NCBI GenBank assembly: GCA_005888295.1
Contig: VAWP01000075.1
Location: forward strand, 1-35,498
Direction: 5' to 3'
Source of the DNA: Actinomycetota bacterium
GTDB lineage: Bacteria > Actinomycetota > Acidimicrobiia > Acidimicrobiales > AC-9
DNA: 35,498 nucleotides
Below the pieces are notes generated by a model that saw nothing but the letters and a program-made list of their open reading frames with translations, made no database searches and had not been told where the DNA came from. Shown here piece by piece: positions 23,357 through 31,840 of this stretch (the stretch's first letter is position 1; the number at the start of each line of letters is the position of its first letter). A program made the translations under genes and the position numbers.

Positions 23357-24620
23357 GGCAGCCCCCCCGCGGCCTGCTGGATGAAGGTCTGAGGCGTGCT
23401 CGGCTTGGGTGCCTGGGGCTGGGTCACGCCCCCCAGGGCGTTGTTGAGGAGCTGCTGGGCTGCTCCGGCGACGGTCGACGGGCTGGGCGACGCCGGTGTG
23501 GCCGCCGCCGGGCCGGGAGACGACCCGGCCGGTACCGCCGGTGCCGCGGCCTGGCCCGGTGGGGCGTTGCAGTGCAGGTAGGTGCTACCGCTCCCCAGCT
23601 TGTTCGCCAGCTGCATGATGGGGCTGTTCGGCGGCTGGTTGGCCTCGGCCGGTCCGAGCAGGGCGCACACCAGCTGATCGATCTGGCTCCACTGGGCGAA
23701 GTTCTGGAAGTAGGCGAAGCGCTGGCCCGGCGGGTAGGCGTTGCTCGGGGTGAGGTTGTTGGCCCCGTTGGTGATGAACCGGAGGAAGGTGTCGAGGGCA
23801 ACGGTGAGCTCGCCCACGTTGGGTCCCTGGGCGACCACCAGCCGACTGATGTCGGCTCCTGAGTTGATGATGGACACGAAGTCGGGGTGGTAGCGGGACA
23901 GGAAGTCGGCCAGCTGCCCGGCCAAGGGCGTCGCCGTGTCCAGCAGGTGCTGGAAGGAGGCCTCGGCCTGGTTGAGCACCGGGAGGGCCTGGTTGACGTT
24001 GGCCGAGATCCGGTTGATCGGGCCGGTGTCGGGGACGAAGGTGGCCGCCAATCGGTTCGACGAGTCCAGCAGGCGGTTCTGGGCGTCCATCGTCTGGGCC
24101 AGGTAGCCGGTCAGCTTGAGGCCCTCCTGGAGTCCCTGCTTGATCTCCGGGGCCTGGCCCTGGAGGGCGACGTTGCTCTCGGCGACGAGGGTGTTGAGGT
24201 CCTGGGGGCTGATCTGCTCGAGCAGGGGGACGGTGCTGTTGATGAGGTCGGCGAGCTGGCCGTTGACGGTGTTCGGGTCGGGAAGTTGAGCTCGACCACC
24301 TCGTTCCCGAAGAAGCTCTCGGGTGTCAAGGTCGCCGTGGCATTGGTCGGGATGCGAAATCCCTTGTCGATCTGCATGACGAACCTGGCCTGGAGGTTCG
24401 AGAGATCGATCGACGAGACCTTGCCGACCTGGACTCCCCGGTAGTCGACGACAGAGCCGGGATAGATGTTCTGGCCCGCCTTGGGGAACGTCGCCGACAC
24501 CGGGTAGCTCTGGTGGAAGCTCCCCAGACCGACACTGACGCCCAGCCACGACATGTTGACGAGAAGCGCGGCGATGGCCAGGGCGCCGGCGACGCGGAAC
24601 GGTCGGCCGCCGACCCTCAT
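23353..24620 (-). pseudogene. mceA: MceA-like gene with internal frame break near 24277-24290
   Basis: ATG 24620 overlaps the yrbEB stop by 4 bp. Frame 1 gives a membrane helix (FRVAGALAIAALLVNMSWLG) and the MCE domain (YPVSATFPKAGQNIYPGSVV, YRGVQVGKVSSIDLSN, FFGNEVVELNFP). The family sequence then continues in another frame with DPNTVNGQLADLINSTVPLL, EQISPQDLNTLV and a complete helical region, ending in a Pro/Ala tail. Around 15-20 residues between the MCE domain and the helical domain seem to be missing. The span is 1268 nt, not a multiple of three. There are no further stops in the second frame, so decay is recent or the break is an assembly error. Confidence 0.87.
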
Positions 24621-25393
24621 CCGACCAACCTCGCACCACCGGAGCCGTAGAAGGCGAAGGAGAGAACCATGTTGAGCACCGCGATCGACATGAACGAGAA
24701 GCGGATGGCACGCCCGGTCGCGGTGCCCACACCGACCGGGCCACCGGTGGCGTAGTAGCCGTAGTAGCAGTGGACGAGGGTGACGACGACGGCGAACACG
24801 ACGACCTGGATGAAGGAGAACAGGACGTCGATGGGAGGAAGCAGCAGGTTGAAGTAGTGCTGGTAGACACCGAGGGGAAGGCCGAAGAACTTGGTGGATA
24901 TCAGCTGGGTTCCCAGGTAGCTGGCGAAGATGGCCGCCAGGTAGAGCGGGACCATGGTGATGACCGCGGCCCATATCCGGGTGCCCACCACGTAGGCGAC
25001 GCTCTCCACGCCGATGACCTCGAGGGCGTCGATCTCCTCCGAGACCCGCATGGCTCCGATCTCGGCCGTGAACCCGGCGCCCGAGGCGACGACGCCGATG
25101 AAGGCCTGGGCGCCGATGCCCTGGAGCGAGCTGAAGCTCTCCAGTCCCACCTCGTACCCGGTGGCCGAGCTCAGGGCGAAGACCACGAAGAACATGCCGC
25201 CGCCCACCACGAAGGCCCCGATGCCCACCGTGACGTTGGAGATCTCGGCGATGATCTCCCCCCGGTGCCGGAGCGCCCGGGGGAGACTGGCCAGGGCCCG
25301 GCCGAAGAAGGCGAACTGCTCGTAGAACTGCTCCAGGCCCGTGGCCGCGGTGGTCGCAGGTCGGGCGGCGGTCTGGAGCGGGGAGCGAAGCAC
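24617..25393 (-). CDS. yrbEB: YrbE/MlaE-type permease (second, B subunit)
   Basis: 258 residues with five or six membrane segments. Conserved MlaE features are FIGVVASGAGFTAEIGAMRV, SEEIDALEVIGVESVAYVVG and the C-terminal LVHCYYGYYATGGPVGVGTA. The SEEIDALEVIG helix is the part that contacts the Mkl/MceG ATPase in this family. It pairs with the upstream YrbE to form the inner-membrane part of the Mce lipid importer. GTG 25393 lies 4 nt after the yrbEA stop, and its own stop overlaps mceA by 4 bp. The ATPase gene is not in the window, as usual for mce loci, where it lies elsewhere in the genome. Confidence 0.95.
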   Translation of the reverse strand: MLRSPLQTAARPATTAATGLEQFYEQFAFFGRALASLPRALRHRGEIIAEISNVTVGIGAFVVGGGMFFVVFALSSATGYEVGLESFSSLQGIGAQAFIGVVASGAGFTAEIGAMRVSEEIDALEVIGVESVAYVVGTRIWAAVITMVPLYLAAIFASYLGTQLISTKFFGLPLGVYQHYFNLLLPPIDVLFSFIQVVVFAVVVTLVHCYYGYYATGGPVGVGTATGRAIRFSFMSIAVLNMVLSFAFYGSGGARLVG

Positions 25394-25397
25394 GGGT

Positions 25398-26207
25398 CTA
25401 CAGCGTCTTCTGGGGCACGAAGTTGAGGTACACGGCCGTCAGCACGACGTTCACGAAGAACAGGAGCAGGACGGTGATGACCACGGCGTTGTTCACGGCC
25501 TGGCCGACGCCCTTGGCTCCCGGCTTGCAGTTGAGGCCCCGGTAGCAGGCGACCATGGCGGCGATGAACCCGAAGATGCACGCCTTCACGGCGGCCAGGT
25601 AGAAGTCCGAGGTCTGGCCCAGCTCGTTGAAGCCGGAGAAGAAGCTCGAGCTCGTCACGTGGGCCGACGTGGTGGCGAAGAAGTAGCCCGAGGCCAGGCC
25701 GGCCACCGTCACCACGGCGTTGAGCATGAAGCCCAACGCGATCGAGGCGAGGATCCGGGGGAGCACGAGGCGGTGAACCGGGTTCACCCCCATGACCTCC
25801 ATGGCCGAGATCTCGTCCCTGATCCGGCGCGACCCCAGGTCCGAGCACATGGCGGAGCCTCCGGCGCCGGCGATGATCAGGGCCGCCGTCACCGGAGCGG
25901 TCTCGCGCACCACGGCGACCACCAGGGCCGCCCCCATCTGCGAGCTGGCCCCGAACTGCTGCAGCAGCGAGCCGACGAGCAGGGAGATGACGAGGCCCAG
26001 CGGCACGGCGATGAGGATGAGCGGGAGGGTGCAGACCCGGACGAGGAACCAGCACTGCTCGAAGAACTCCGCCCGCGGGAAGGGTCTGCTGGTGAGGTGG
26101 CGCATGGCGTCCAGGGCCAGGGCGAACATGCTCCCCGTCTCCCTGACGAGCGTCAGGACCCGCTTGGTGCCCGGCAGCTCTCCGAGACCGTTGGTCCTCA
26201 TTGCCAT
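25398..26207 (-). CDS. yrbEA: YrbE/MlaE-type permease (first, A subunit)
   Basis: 269 residues. The MlaE signature is GGSAMCSDLGSRRIRDEISA followed by MEVMGVNPVHRLVLPR. Hydrophobic segments flank it (LILIAVPLGLVISLLVGSL; ASIALGFMLNAVVTVAGLAS; VITVLLLFFVNVVLTAVYL). It is the first gene of the nine-gene mce operon. Start ATG 26207 gives MAMRTNGLGELPG; a second ATG two codons in is equally possible, and neither has a strong ribosome site. It is divergent from the second P450 across a 340-bp gap that must hold the operon promoter. Confidence 0.95.
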   Translation of the reverse strand: MAMRTNGLGELPGTKRVLTLVRETGSMFALALDAMRHLTSRPFPRAEFFEQCWFLVRVCTLPLILIAVPLGLVISLLVGSLLQQFGASSQMGAALVVAVVRETAPVTAALIIAGAGGSAMCSDLGSRRIRDEISAMEVMGVNPVHRLVLPRILASIALGFMLNAVVTVAGLASGYFFATTSAHVTSSSFFSGFNELGQTSDFYLAAVKACIFGFIAAMVACYRGLNCKPGAKGVGQAVNNAVVITVLLLFFVNVVLTAVYLNFVPQKTL

Positions 26208-26547
26208 GGCTGGACCGCCGTCACCAACTGCCGCCTACCGTCCTGCTCGCCATCGGTCTCCGGGCAGGCACCACCGCCTCTCGCCGGACCCGGCGACAGC
26301 CAATCGAACAACACCGGCCCGATCGTTCGTGCCGTACGAGTCACAGCCTCAGTGCCCCCTGGATTCGCCCCCCAGCCGCCTCCCCTCGCTTTCCTCCGTG
26401 TGTACGTATTCGCCGTTCGACCAGCCAGATCCTTCGGATCTGTCGGCATGACAGGTTGTGCGACTGCGAACTTTGTCGAGCAGGAAACCCGCCGCGAGCG
26501 GCGGGCTACGGTCGCCTACCGAAGGGACCCGGTGAGAGGAGGACGCC
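26208..26547. promoter_or_regulatory. 340-bp divergent intergenic region with two hairpins
   Basis: No convincing gene is present. It lies between the mce operon (-) and P450 (+). Two perfect inverted repeats are visible: AGATCC-TTC-GGATCT (26427-26441) and CCCGCCG-CGAG-CGGCGGG (26488-26505). The second is about 40 nt before the P450 start and would be in its 5' leader. The sequence around 26400-26412 (GTGTACGTATTCG) is AT-richer and may hold a promoter, but no clear -35/-10 pair could be fixed. GAGAGGAGG before GTG 26548 is a strong ribosome site. Confidence 0.4.
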
Positions 26548-27729
26548 GTGCCCGCGACGACCGGTCTCGTCTACACGCCGTTCGGACGCGACACCTGGCG
26601 CGACCCCTTCACCCTCTACCGTCGCCTCCGGGACGAGGACCCGGTGCACCGCAGCCCCGACGGGTACTGGGTGCTGAGCCGGTTCCAGCACGTCTTCGAC
26701 GCGGCGCGCGACACGACGACCTTCTCCTCGGCCCACGGGCTGACGTTCCACGACGAGCGGGAGGAGCTGGGCCTGGCGCCGACCATCGTGATGATGGACC
26801 CGCCCGATCACTCCCGGTCCCGCCGGCTCGTGAGCCGCAGCTTCACCCCGCGGCACGTCGCCGGCCTGGAAGCCGACCTCCGCCCGCTCGTGCGCGCCCG
26901 CCTGCGTCAGCTGAGAGAGGCGGGCGCGGCCGACTTCGTGGCCGGGCTCGCCCGGCCCGTGCCGAGCTGGGTGGTCGCGCACTTCCTGGGCGTGCCCGAG
27001 GAGGACAGGTATCTGTTCGACCGCTGGACCGAGGCGCTCGTGCAGGGCGGCGCGGCCCAGCCCGCCGGGGCGGGGACGGCCCTGGCCGAGCTGTACGGCT
27101 ACTTCACCGATCTCGTCGACCGGCGCCGGCACCAGCCGGGCGACGACCTCGTCTCCACCCTGCTCGCGGCCGACGACGAGGGCGCCGGTCTCGGCATCGA
27201 GGGGATCCTGGGGTATGCCTTCGTCCTGATCGCCGGCGGCAACGACACCACGACGGGACTGCTGGCGGGCGCGGCGGAGCTCCTCACCGCCTACCCGGAC
27301 CAGCGCCGGCGGCTGCTCGTCGAACCCGCGCTCGTACCGGGAGCGGTCGAGGAGCTGCTCCGCCTGACGTCGCCCGTCCAGGGGCTGTGCCGGGTGGCGG
27401 AGCGGGACGCGGTCATCGCGGACACGACCATCGGACGCGGCGAGCGGGTGCTGCTCTGTTATGGGGCAGCCAACCGCGATACCCGAGAGTTCGGGCCCGA
27501 CGCCGAGGTGCTCGACGTGACCCGACGGATCGAGCGACTGCTGTCGTTCAGCAGCGGTGCCCACTTCTGCCTGGGTGCGGCCGCCGCCCGGCTCCAGGGT
27601 CGCGTGGTGCTCGAGGAGCTGTTGCAGGAGTGCCCGGCCTTCGCGGTCGATGCCGACGCCGGTGTGTTCGCGGACGGGGCGTTCACCCGCCGCTACGAGA
27701 GCCTTCCGTTCGTCGCCGAGGGCCTGTGA
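26548..27729 (+). CDS. Cytochrome P450
   Basis: 393 residues, soluble class I type. The I-helix motif is AGGNDTTTG, the K-helix ExxR is EELLR, and the haem loop is FSSGAHFCLG with the Cys at about residue 341; the FSSG start is a small variation on the usual FGxG. GTG 26548 has GAGAGGAGG upstream. It is only distantly like the first P450 in this window. It should oxidise an organic compound using ferredoxin-supplied electrons; the substrate is unknown. It is divergent from the mce operon and convergent with a crotonase gene that ends 6 nt away, leaving no room for a separate terminator. Confidence 0.95.
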   Translation: MPATTGLVYTPFGRDTWRDPFTLYRRLRDEDPVHRSPDGYWVLSRFQHVFDAARDTTTFSSAHGLTFHDEREELGLAPTIVMMDPPDHSRSRRLVSRSFTPRHVAGLEADLRPLVRARLRQLREAGAADFVAGLARPVPSWVVAHFLGVPEEDRYLFDRWTEALVQGGAAQPAGAGTALAELYGYFTDLVDRRRHQPGDDLVSTLLAADDEGAGLGIEGILGYAFVLIAGGNDTTTGLLAGAAELLTAYPDQRRRLLVEPALVPGAVEELLRLTSPVQGLCRVAERDAVIADTTIGRGERVLLCYGAANRDTREFGPDAEVLDVTRRIERLLSFSSGAHFCLGAAAARLQGRVVLEELLQECPAFAVDADAGVFADGAFTRRYESLPFVAEGL

Positions 27730-27735
27730 CCGCGC

Positions 27736-28524
27736 CTACGTGCCGGTGAAGCTTCCCGAGCGGCGCTCGGAGACGGCCAGCAGACCCTCCCGGGCATCGT
27801 CGGTCGCCCCGAGCCGAGCCTGCTCGGCGGCCTCGTGGGCGGTGGCGGCGCGCACCCGGTCGGCGAGCCCGGCGCGCAGCGTCCGGTTGATGGCCTGCAC
27901 GGCGAGCGGCGCGTTCTCGGCCATCTCGGCCGCCAGGGCGACGGCGCGGGCCCGAACCTGGTCGGCCGGTACGCACAGGTCGGCGAGGCCCAGCGCGGTC
28001 GCCTCCTCGCCGTTGAACCGTCGCCCGGTGAGCAGCACCAGCGCCGCCCCGCTGGGCCCGACGAGCTCCGGCAGGGTGACGGTCAGACCGAAGCCGTGAT
28101 GGATGCCGAGCTTGGCGAAGTTGGCGCTGAAGCGCGCCTCCTTGCACGTCACCCGCAGCGACGCCGTCAGGGCGAGGCCAAGACCACCGCCGATGGCCGG
28201 GCCGTGGACGGCGGCGACGACCGGAGTGGCGACCGCGCACAGACGCGCCGCGCCCTCGTACAGCCGGGCCGTCACCGAGGTCGCGGTCGGCCCGACGTCC
28301 GTGTCGGTCCCACCGCCGTTGCCGCCGAGGTTCGCCCCGGCGCAGAACGATCGCCCTTCGGCGGCCAGCACCGCCGCCCGCACGGCAGGGTCGCCCTCGA
28401 AGCTCTCCAGGGCGTCGGCGATGGCCTCCACCAGCTCGGGCGAGAAGAAGTTGTGCGGCGGCCGGCGCATCTCGACGACAGCGACCCGATCCTCACGGAC
28501 ATCGACGGTCACCGGCGCTGACAT
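27736..28524 (-). CDS. Enoyl-CoA hydratase/isomerase (crotonase) family protein
   Basis: 262 residues. MRRPPHNFFSPELVEAIADA, GRSFCAGANLGGNGGG, the oxyanion-hole segment VHGPAIGGGLGLALTASLRV and FSANFAKLGIHHGFGLTVTL place it in the crotonase family. By eye neither classical catalytic Glu is kept (NFAKLGI; AALVLLTG), so hydratase activity is uncertain. The C-terminus (EGLLAVSERRSGSFTGT) is complete. ATG 28524 is chosen because GAGAGG lies 5 nt upstream; the GTG at 28530 would have no spacing. It is divergent from the next crotonase across 89 bp and convergent with the P450. Confidence 0.92.
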   Translation of the reverse strand: MSAPVTVDVREDRVAVVEMRRPPHNFFSPELVEAIADALESFEGDPAVRAAVLAAEGRSFCAGANLGGNGGGTDTDVGPTATSVTARLYEGAARLCAVATPVVAAVHGPAIGGGLGLALTASLRVTCKEARFSANFAKLGIHHGFGLTVTLPELVGPSGAALVLLTGRRFNGEEATALGLADLCVPADQVRARAVALAAEMAENAPLAVQAINRTLRAGLADRVRAATAHEAAEQARLGATDDAREGLLAVSERRSGSFTGT

Positions 28525-28613
28525 CGCCACCTCTCTAGTGGTCGGCTCTACTGTGCGGCAAACCCATGGGGGCCGGCCGGGGAGGCAGGCCCGATGACAC
28601 GGAGGAGGTCGGG
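28525..28613. promoter_or_regulatory. Divergent intergenic region between two crotonase genes
   Basis: An 89-bp gap. TACTGT (28549-28554) fits TANNNT on the plus strand, putting a start point near 28561 and a leader of about 50 nt ending in GGAGGAGG before ATG 28614. No clear -35 was found. Promoter placement on the minus strand is not resolved. Confidence 0.35.
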
Positions 28614-29465
28614 ATGACGGCCACGCCCGCGGTCCGGGTGATCGACGACGGAGCGGTCCGGAGCCTGGTGCTGTGCCGGGCGACGGAGTACAACACGATC
28701 ACGCCTCAGCTCCGCGACGAGCTCGCTGGCGCGATCGAAGAGGCGGATCGGGACCACGCCGTGCGCGTGATCCTGCTGCGCGCCGAGGGCCGGGCCTTCT
28801 GTGCCGGGTTCGCCCTGGACGCGGCCGTGCCGGCCCAGGCCGCCGAGGGCGGCGGACGGGTGTGGGACTCCGTGGCCGATCTGCAGATGATCTCCAGGTA
28901 CGCCGAGACGTGGGCGATGCTCAACCGGTGCTCCAAGCCGACGATCGCCGCCGTCCACGGCTGGTGCATCGCAGGTGGCACCGACCTGGTGCTCAACGCC
29001 GACGTGATCGTGGCCGGCGACAGCGCCGTCTTCGGCTACCCGCCCGCCCGGGTGTGGGGCACGCCCGAGGCGCCGTGGCTGTGGGTGGCCCGCCTCGGTC
29101 TCGAGCGGGCCAAGCGCTACCTGCTCACCGGCGACGAGATCCCCGGACCGGAGGCCGCCCGGATCGGGCTCGTGCTCGAGTGCGTCCCCGACGCGGACCT
29201 GCTCGAGACCGCCGCAGGCTTGGCCCGGCGCATGGCTCACCTGCCGCTCAACCAGCTGCAGATGCTCAAGCTGCTGTGCAACCAGGCCGCCCAGCAGTAC
29301 CAGCCGGACACCTCGCGCCTGCTCGGGTGCCTGTTCGACGGCGTCGCCCGCCACACGCAGGAAGGTCTCGACTTCGTCGGGCGCGCCCAGGAGGTCGGCT
29401 TTCGTGAGGCCGTGCGCGAACGGGACGAGCCCTTCGGCGACTACGGCCAGCGGAGGTCGCGCTGA
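28614..29465 (+). CDS. Enoyl-CoA hydratase/isomerase (crotonase) family protein
   Basis: 283 residues. Crotonase features are VLCRATEYNTITPQLRDELA, GRAFCAGFALDAAV, the oxyanion hole VHGWCIAGGTDLVLNADVIV, then FGYPPARVWGTPEAPW and AKRYLLTGDEIPGPEAARIG. The two classical catalytic Glu positions read Ala and Arg by eye, so another crotonase reaction is likely. GTCGGGATG follows GGAGGAGG, which makes ATG 28614 the start; an upstream in-frame ATG at 28566 lacks a ribosome site. It ends near a hairpin that separates it from the convergent oxidoreductase. Confidence 0.92.
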   Translation: MTATPAVRVIDDGAVRSLVLCRATEYNTITPQLRDELAGAIEEADRDHAVRVILLRAEGRAFCAGFALDAAVPAQAAEGGGRVWDSVADLQMISRYAETWAMLNRCSKPTIAAVHGWCIAGGTDLVLNADVIVAGDSAVFGYPPARVWGTPEAPWLWVARLGLERAKRYLLTGDEIPGPEAARIGLVLECVPDADLLETAAGLARRMAHLPLNQLQMLKLLCNQAAQQYQPDTSRLLGCLFDGVARHTQEGLDFVGRAQEVGFREAVRERDEPFGDYGQRRSR

Positions 29466-29476
29466 GGCTGTTTCTC

Positions 29477-29499
29477 GCGCCGGCCTCCCGGGCCGGCGC
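29477..29499. terminator. Hairpin between convergent genes, possible bidirectional terminator
   Basis: GCGCCGGCC (29477-29485) and GGCCGGCGC (29491-29499) form a perfect 9-bp GC stem with loop TCCCG. It sits 11 nt after the crotonase stop and 14 nt before the end of the oxidoreductase gene on the other strand. No T-run follows on either side, as is common in high-GC actinomycetes, so termination is likely but not certain. Confidence 0.55.
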
Positions 29500-29513
29500 C
29501 GCGCCCCACCCCC

Positions 29514-30548
29514 TCAGCTCGTCCGGGCCATGACGTCGCGAGCCACCTCGCCCCAGCGGCCGAGGGAGGCGCGGTCCTGCTGCCAGGCGGCGCCGGCGAA
29601 GTAGGCGACGACCCGGTCGGCGACGCCACCGAGACGGGCCACGATGGCGTCGGACAGCTCGTCCCACGTGGTGCTGACGACGAAGTGCTCCAGGATCTCG
29701 TTGGTGACCACGGCGCTCATACCGGCCACGTCGCCCGCCTTCTGACGTTCCCTGATCCTCGCCGTCGTTCCCTCGAACCCGATCTGGTCGAAGACGAACC
29801 CGTAGTTGGCAGTCGATCCGTAGAACGCGACCTGCACGCGGGCCATCTCCCGCCACCGGGCGCGCTCTTCCTCGGTGTCGCCGACCGCGGTGAACAGAGG
29901 GACGATCAGGGTCAGGTCGGAGGGGTCGCGCCCGACCCGGCGGGCGCCGGCTGCGGCCTCCGGCAGCACCGTCTTCTCGAGGTACGTCGGAGTGTTCAGC
30001 GGATGGACGTGCACCCCGTCGGCGATCTCGCCGGCGGTGCGCAGCATCCAGGGGTTGACGGCGGCGATGTCGATCGGTGGATCGGCGGCGTCGATCGATC
30101 CCGGAGACCACTGGGCCGGCAGGAGCGACATCGACCAGAAGTTTCCCCGGAAGTCGAGCGGCTGCTCGCCTCTGAAGGCGCGGAAGACGGCTCGCACCGC
30201 CGCCACGTACTCCCGCAGCCGAGGGCCGGGTGGGTCGAAGGGTGCTCCGTAGCGGCGCTCGATGTGGGCGCGCACCTGGGTACCGAGCCCGAGCCGGAAC
30301 CGTCCGCCGGTGGTTTCGGCCAGCTCCCACGCCAGCTCGGCCGTCACCATCGGGCTGCGGGGGAACGCCACCGCGATGCCGGTGCTCAGCTCGAGGTCGG
30401 CGGCCAGGGCGGCAGCGGCGCACGACAGGTACGCCGTGCGGGCGCCCTCGGTGATCACGAGACCGGACAGGCCGGCGGCGGCGGCGTCGCGCGCCAGGTC
30501 CTGCATCTGGCGTAGAGGTGCCCCGCCGGTCATCAGGTCGAACTTCAC
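29514..30548 (-). CDS. F420-dependent-type luciferase-like oxidoreductase
   Basis: 344 residues of the bacterial luciferase-like (LLM) TIM-barrel family. VKFDLMTGGAPLRQMQ at the N-terminus, ELSTGIAVAFPRSPMVTAEL, then TTGGRFRLGLGTQVRAHIER and ADGVHVHPLNTPTYLEK match the F420-dependent subgroup best described as TIGR03617-like; that sub-assignment is by recollection of the pattern. The conserved GLGTQV loop and the C-terminal WDELSDAIVARLGGVADRVV are present. GTG 30548 has GGAGG 8 nt upstream. It would carry out a hydride-transfer oxidation or reduction with F420 or FMN in the cytoplasm. It lies downstream of a 250-bp gap containing palindromic repeat copy 2. Confidence 0.92.
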   Translation of the reverse strand: MKFDLMTGGAPLRQMQDLARDAAAAGLSGLVITEGARTAYLSCAAAALAADLELSTGIAVAFPRSPMVTAELAWELAETTGGRFRLGLGTQVRAHIERRYGAPFDPPGPRLREYVAAVRAVFRAFRGEQPLDFRGNFWSMSLLPAQWSPGSIDAADPPIDIAAVNPWMLRTAGEIADGVHVHPLNTPTYLEKTVLPEAAAGARRVGRDPSDLTLIVPLFTAVGDTEEERARWREMARVQVAFYGSTANYGFVFDQIGFEGTTARIRERQKAGDVAGMSAVVTNEILEHFVVSTTWDELSDAIVARLGGVADRVVAYFAGAAWQQDRASLGRWGEVARDVMARTS

Positions 30549-30799
30549 CTCAGCGTCCTCCGGGCCCTTCTCGTGGTCGGTCTCGCCGGTGGTCGGGAAT
30601 CTTCGCCGACGCAGGCCACGGGCCGCCACACCGCGACGGCCAGGCCGGGGCCGGATCAGGCGCCAGCTCGCAGTCGCACTGAGCGCCGCGCGGTTCCACA
30701 TCTTGGCGAAAGTGGGCACCGCGGCTGCAGGCGCGTTGCCCACTTTCGACCAGATGTGGAACAGGAGTACTGCGAGGAGGCGGACCCGCTCCGGGCGGA
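30549..30799. other. Intergenic region holding palindromic repeat copy 2
   Basis: A 251-bp stretch between two minus-strand genes with no convincing coding frame. Apart from the 70-bp palindrome at 30693-30762 it shows only GC-rich sequence. It must hold the promoter of the oxidoreductase gene if that gene is not read through from the polymerase gene, but no clear -35/-10 pair was found. Confidence 0.5.
30693..30762. repeat. 70-bp palindromic repeat, copy 2
   Basis: The left arm (30693-30717, beginning GTTCCACATCTTGGCGAAAG) and right arm (30738-30762, ending CGACCAGATGTGGAAC) are inverted complements over 25 bp with two mismatches. The right arm's last 24 bases equal those of copy 1 exactly, the centre shares ACCGCGGC, and the total length is the same 70 bp. 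It lies between genes and interrupts no recognisable coding sequence. Both copies end in GTTCCACAT/ATGTGGAAC termini. Confidence 0.85.
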
Positions 30800-31840
30800 T
30801 CAGCCCTCCTCGGCCGGCTTCCGGGCTCGGCTCGGCGCGACCCGGGGCGGCTCGCCGGGCATCTTGGGGTAGACCGGTGGCCAGGGCGCGTCCGGGATCC
30901 CCGCCGCCCGGTCCCGCTCGTGCAGGGCCAGCAGGGGCTCGAGTGACTGCGGGTTCGACGCCATCACGGCCCAGGGGTCGCCCCGCTCGGCCACCCGGGC
31001 GGGAACGGTGGCGATCGTCAGCTCGTCGGGCACGATCTCGTCGAGCTCGTCCCAGCCGAACGGCGTGGACACCTGGGCACCGGGCCGGGCCCGGACCGAC
31101 CAGGCGCCGAAGATCGTCTTGTGGGGAGCGTTCTGGTTGAAGTCGACGAACACCCGCCGGCCCCGCTCCTCCTTCCACCAGGCGGCGGTGACGAGCTCGG
31201 GTCGACGTCGCTCCAGCTCTCGGGCGACGGCGACGGCGGCGGCGCGGGCCTCGTAGGACGTCCAGCGAGGCTGGAGTCGTACGTAGACGTGTATGCCGCG
31301 ATTGCCCGTGGTCTTGGGCAGACCGACGACGCCCACCTCGTCGAGGAGGGCGGCGACCTCGTGGGCCGCCTCCTGGATCATGGGAAAGGTGACACCGGGG
31401 CTGGGGTCCAGGTCGATGCGCATCTCGTCGGCGTGCTCGGGGTCAGTGGCCTGGGTCGGCCAGACGTGGAAGCCGAGGCACGCCAGGTTGACCGCCCACA
31501 AGACGTGCGCCAGATCGGCGGCAACCAGCGCCACCGAGGTGGTGCCGTTCGGGGTGGAGACGACGGTCGTCTGGAGCCAGTCGGGCCGGTTCTCGGGGAC
31601 GCGCTTCTGGAAGAACGACGACCCGGCGGCTCCGTTCGGAAAGCGCTGCAGCAGCACCGGTCGGCCGCCCATCGCCGCCAGCAAGGGCACGGAGACCGCC
31701 TCGTAGTAGCGGACGAGGTCGAGCTTGGTGTCGCCGCGCTCGGCGAAGAAGACCTTCTCGGGGTGGGTGATGCTGAGCTGGCGGCCGGCCGTCTCGACCA
31801 CAACCCCCGCACCATCGTCCGACGTCGTGCTGCGTCCCAC
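30800..31840 (-). CDS. Stand-alone LigD-type DNA polymerase/primase domain protein
   Basis: 346 residues, a single archaeo-eukaryotic primase-type domain like the LigD POL domain and the separate mycobacterial PolD1/PolD2 proteins. THPEKVFF at the start, MRIDLDPSPG with the two metal-binding Asp residues, TTGNRGIHVYVRL (nucleotide-binding loop) and VFVDFNQNAPHKTIFGAWSV with the third Asp are all present. No ligase or nuclease domain is attached. Such proteins fill gaps and add ribonucleotides in end-joining or base repair. GTG 31840 lies 6 nt after TAAGTT, a TANNNT box, so the message is probably leaderless. No ku gene is in the window. Confidence 0.93.
   Translation of the reverse strand: MGRSTTSDDGAGVVVETAGRQLSITHPEKVFFAERGDTKLDLVRYYEAVSVPLLAAMGGRPVLLQRFPNGAAGSSFFQKRVPENRPDWLQTTVVSTPNGTTSVALVAADLAHVLWAVNLACLGFHVWPTQATDPEHADEMRIDLDPSPGVTFPMIQEAAHEVAALLDEVGVVGLPKTTGNRGIHVYVRLQPRWTSYEARAAAVAVARELERRRPELVTAAWWKEERGRRVFVDFNQNAPHKTIFGAWSVRARPGAQVSTPFGWDELDEIVPDELTIATVPARVAERGDPWAVMASNPQSLEPLLALHERDRAAGIPDAPWPPVYPKMPGEPPRVAPSRARKPAEEG

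Noticed and set aside
19365-24620. Programmed frameshifting in mceA, mceC and mceE
   Set aside because: No slippery heptamer was noticed at the breaks, and conserved residues appear missing at most of them; slippage of one base would not remove a block.
30549-31178. N-terminal extension of the F420-type oxidoreductase through the palindromic repeat
   Set aside because: Family proteins begin at VKFDLM; GGAGG sits before GTG 30548, and the extension overlaps the polymerase gene.
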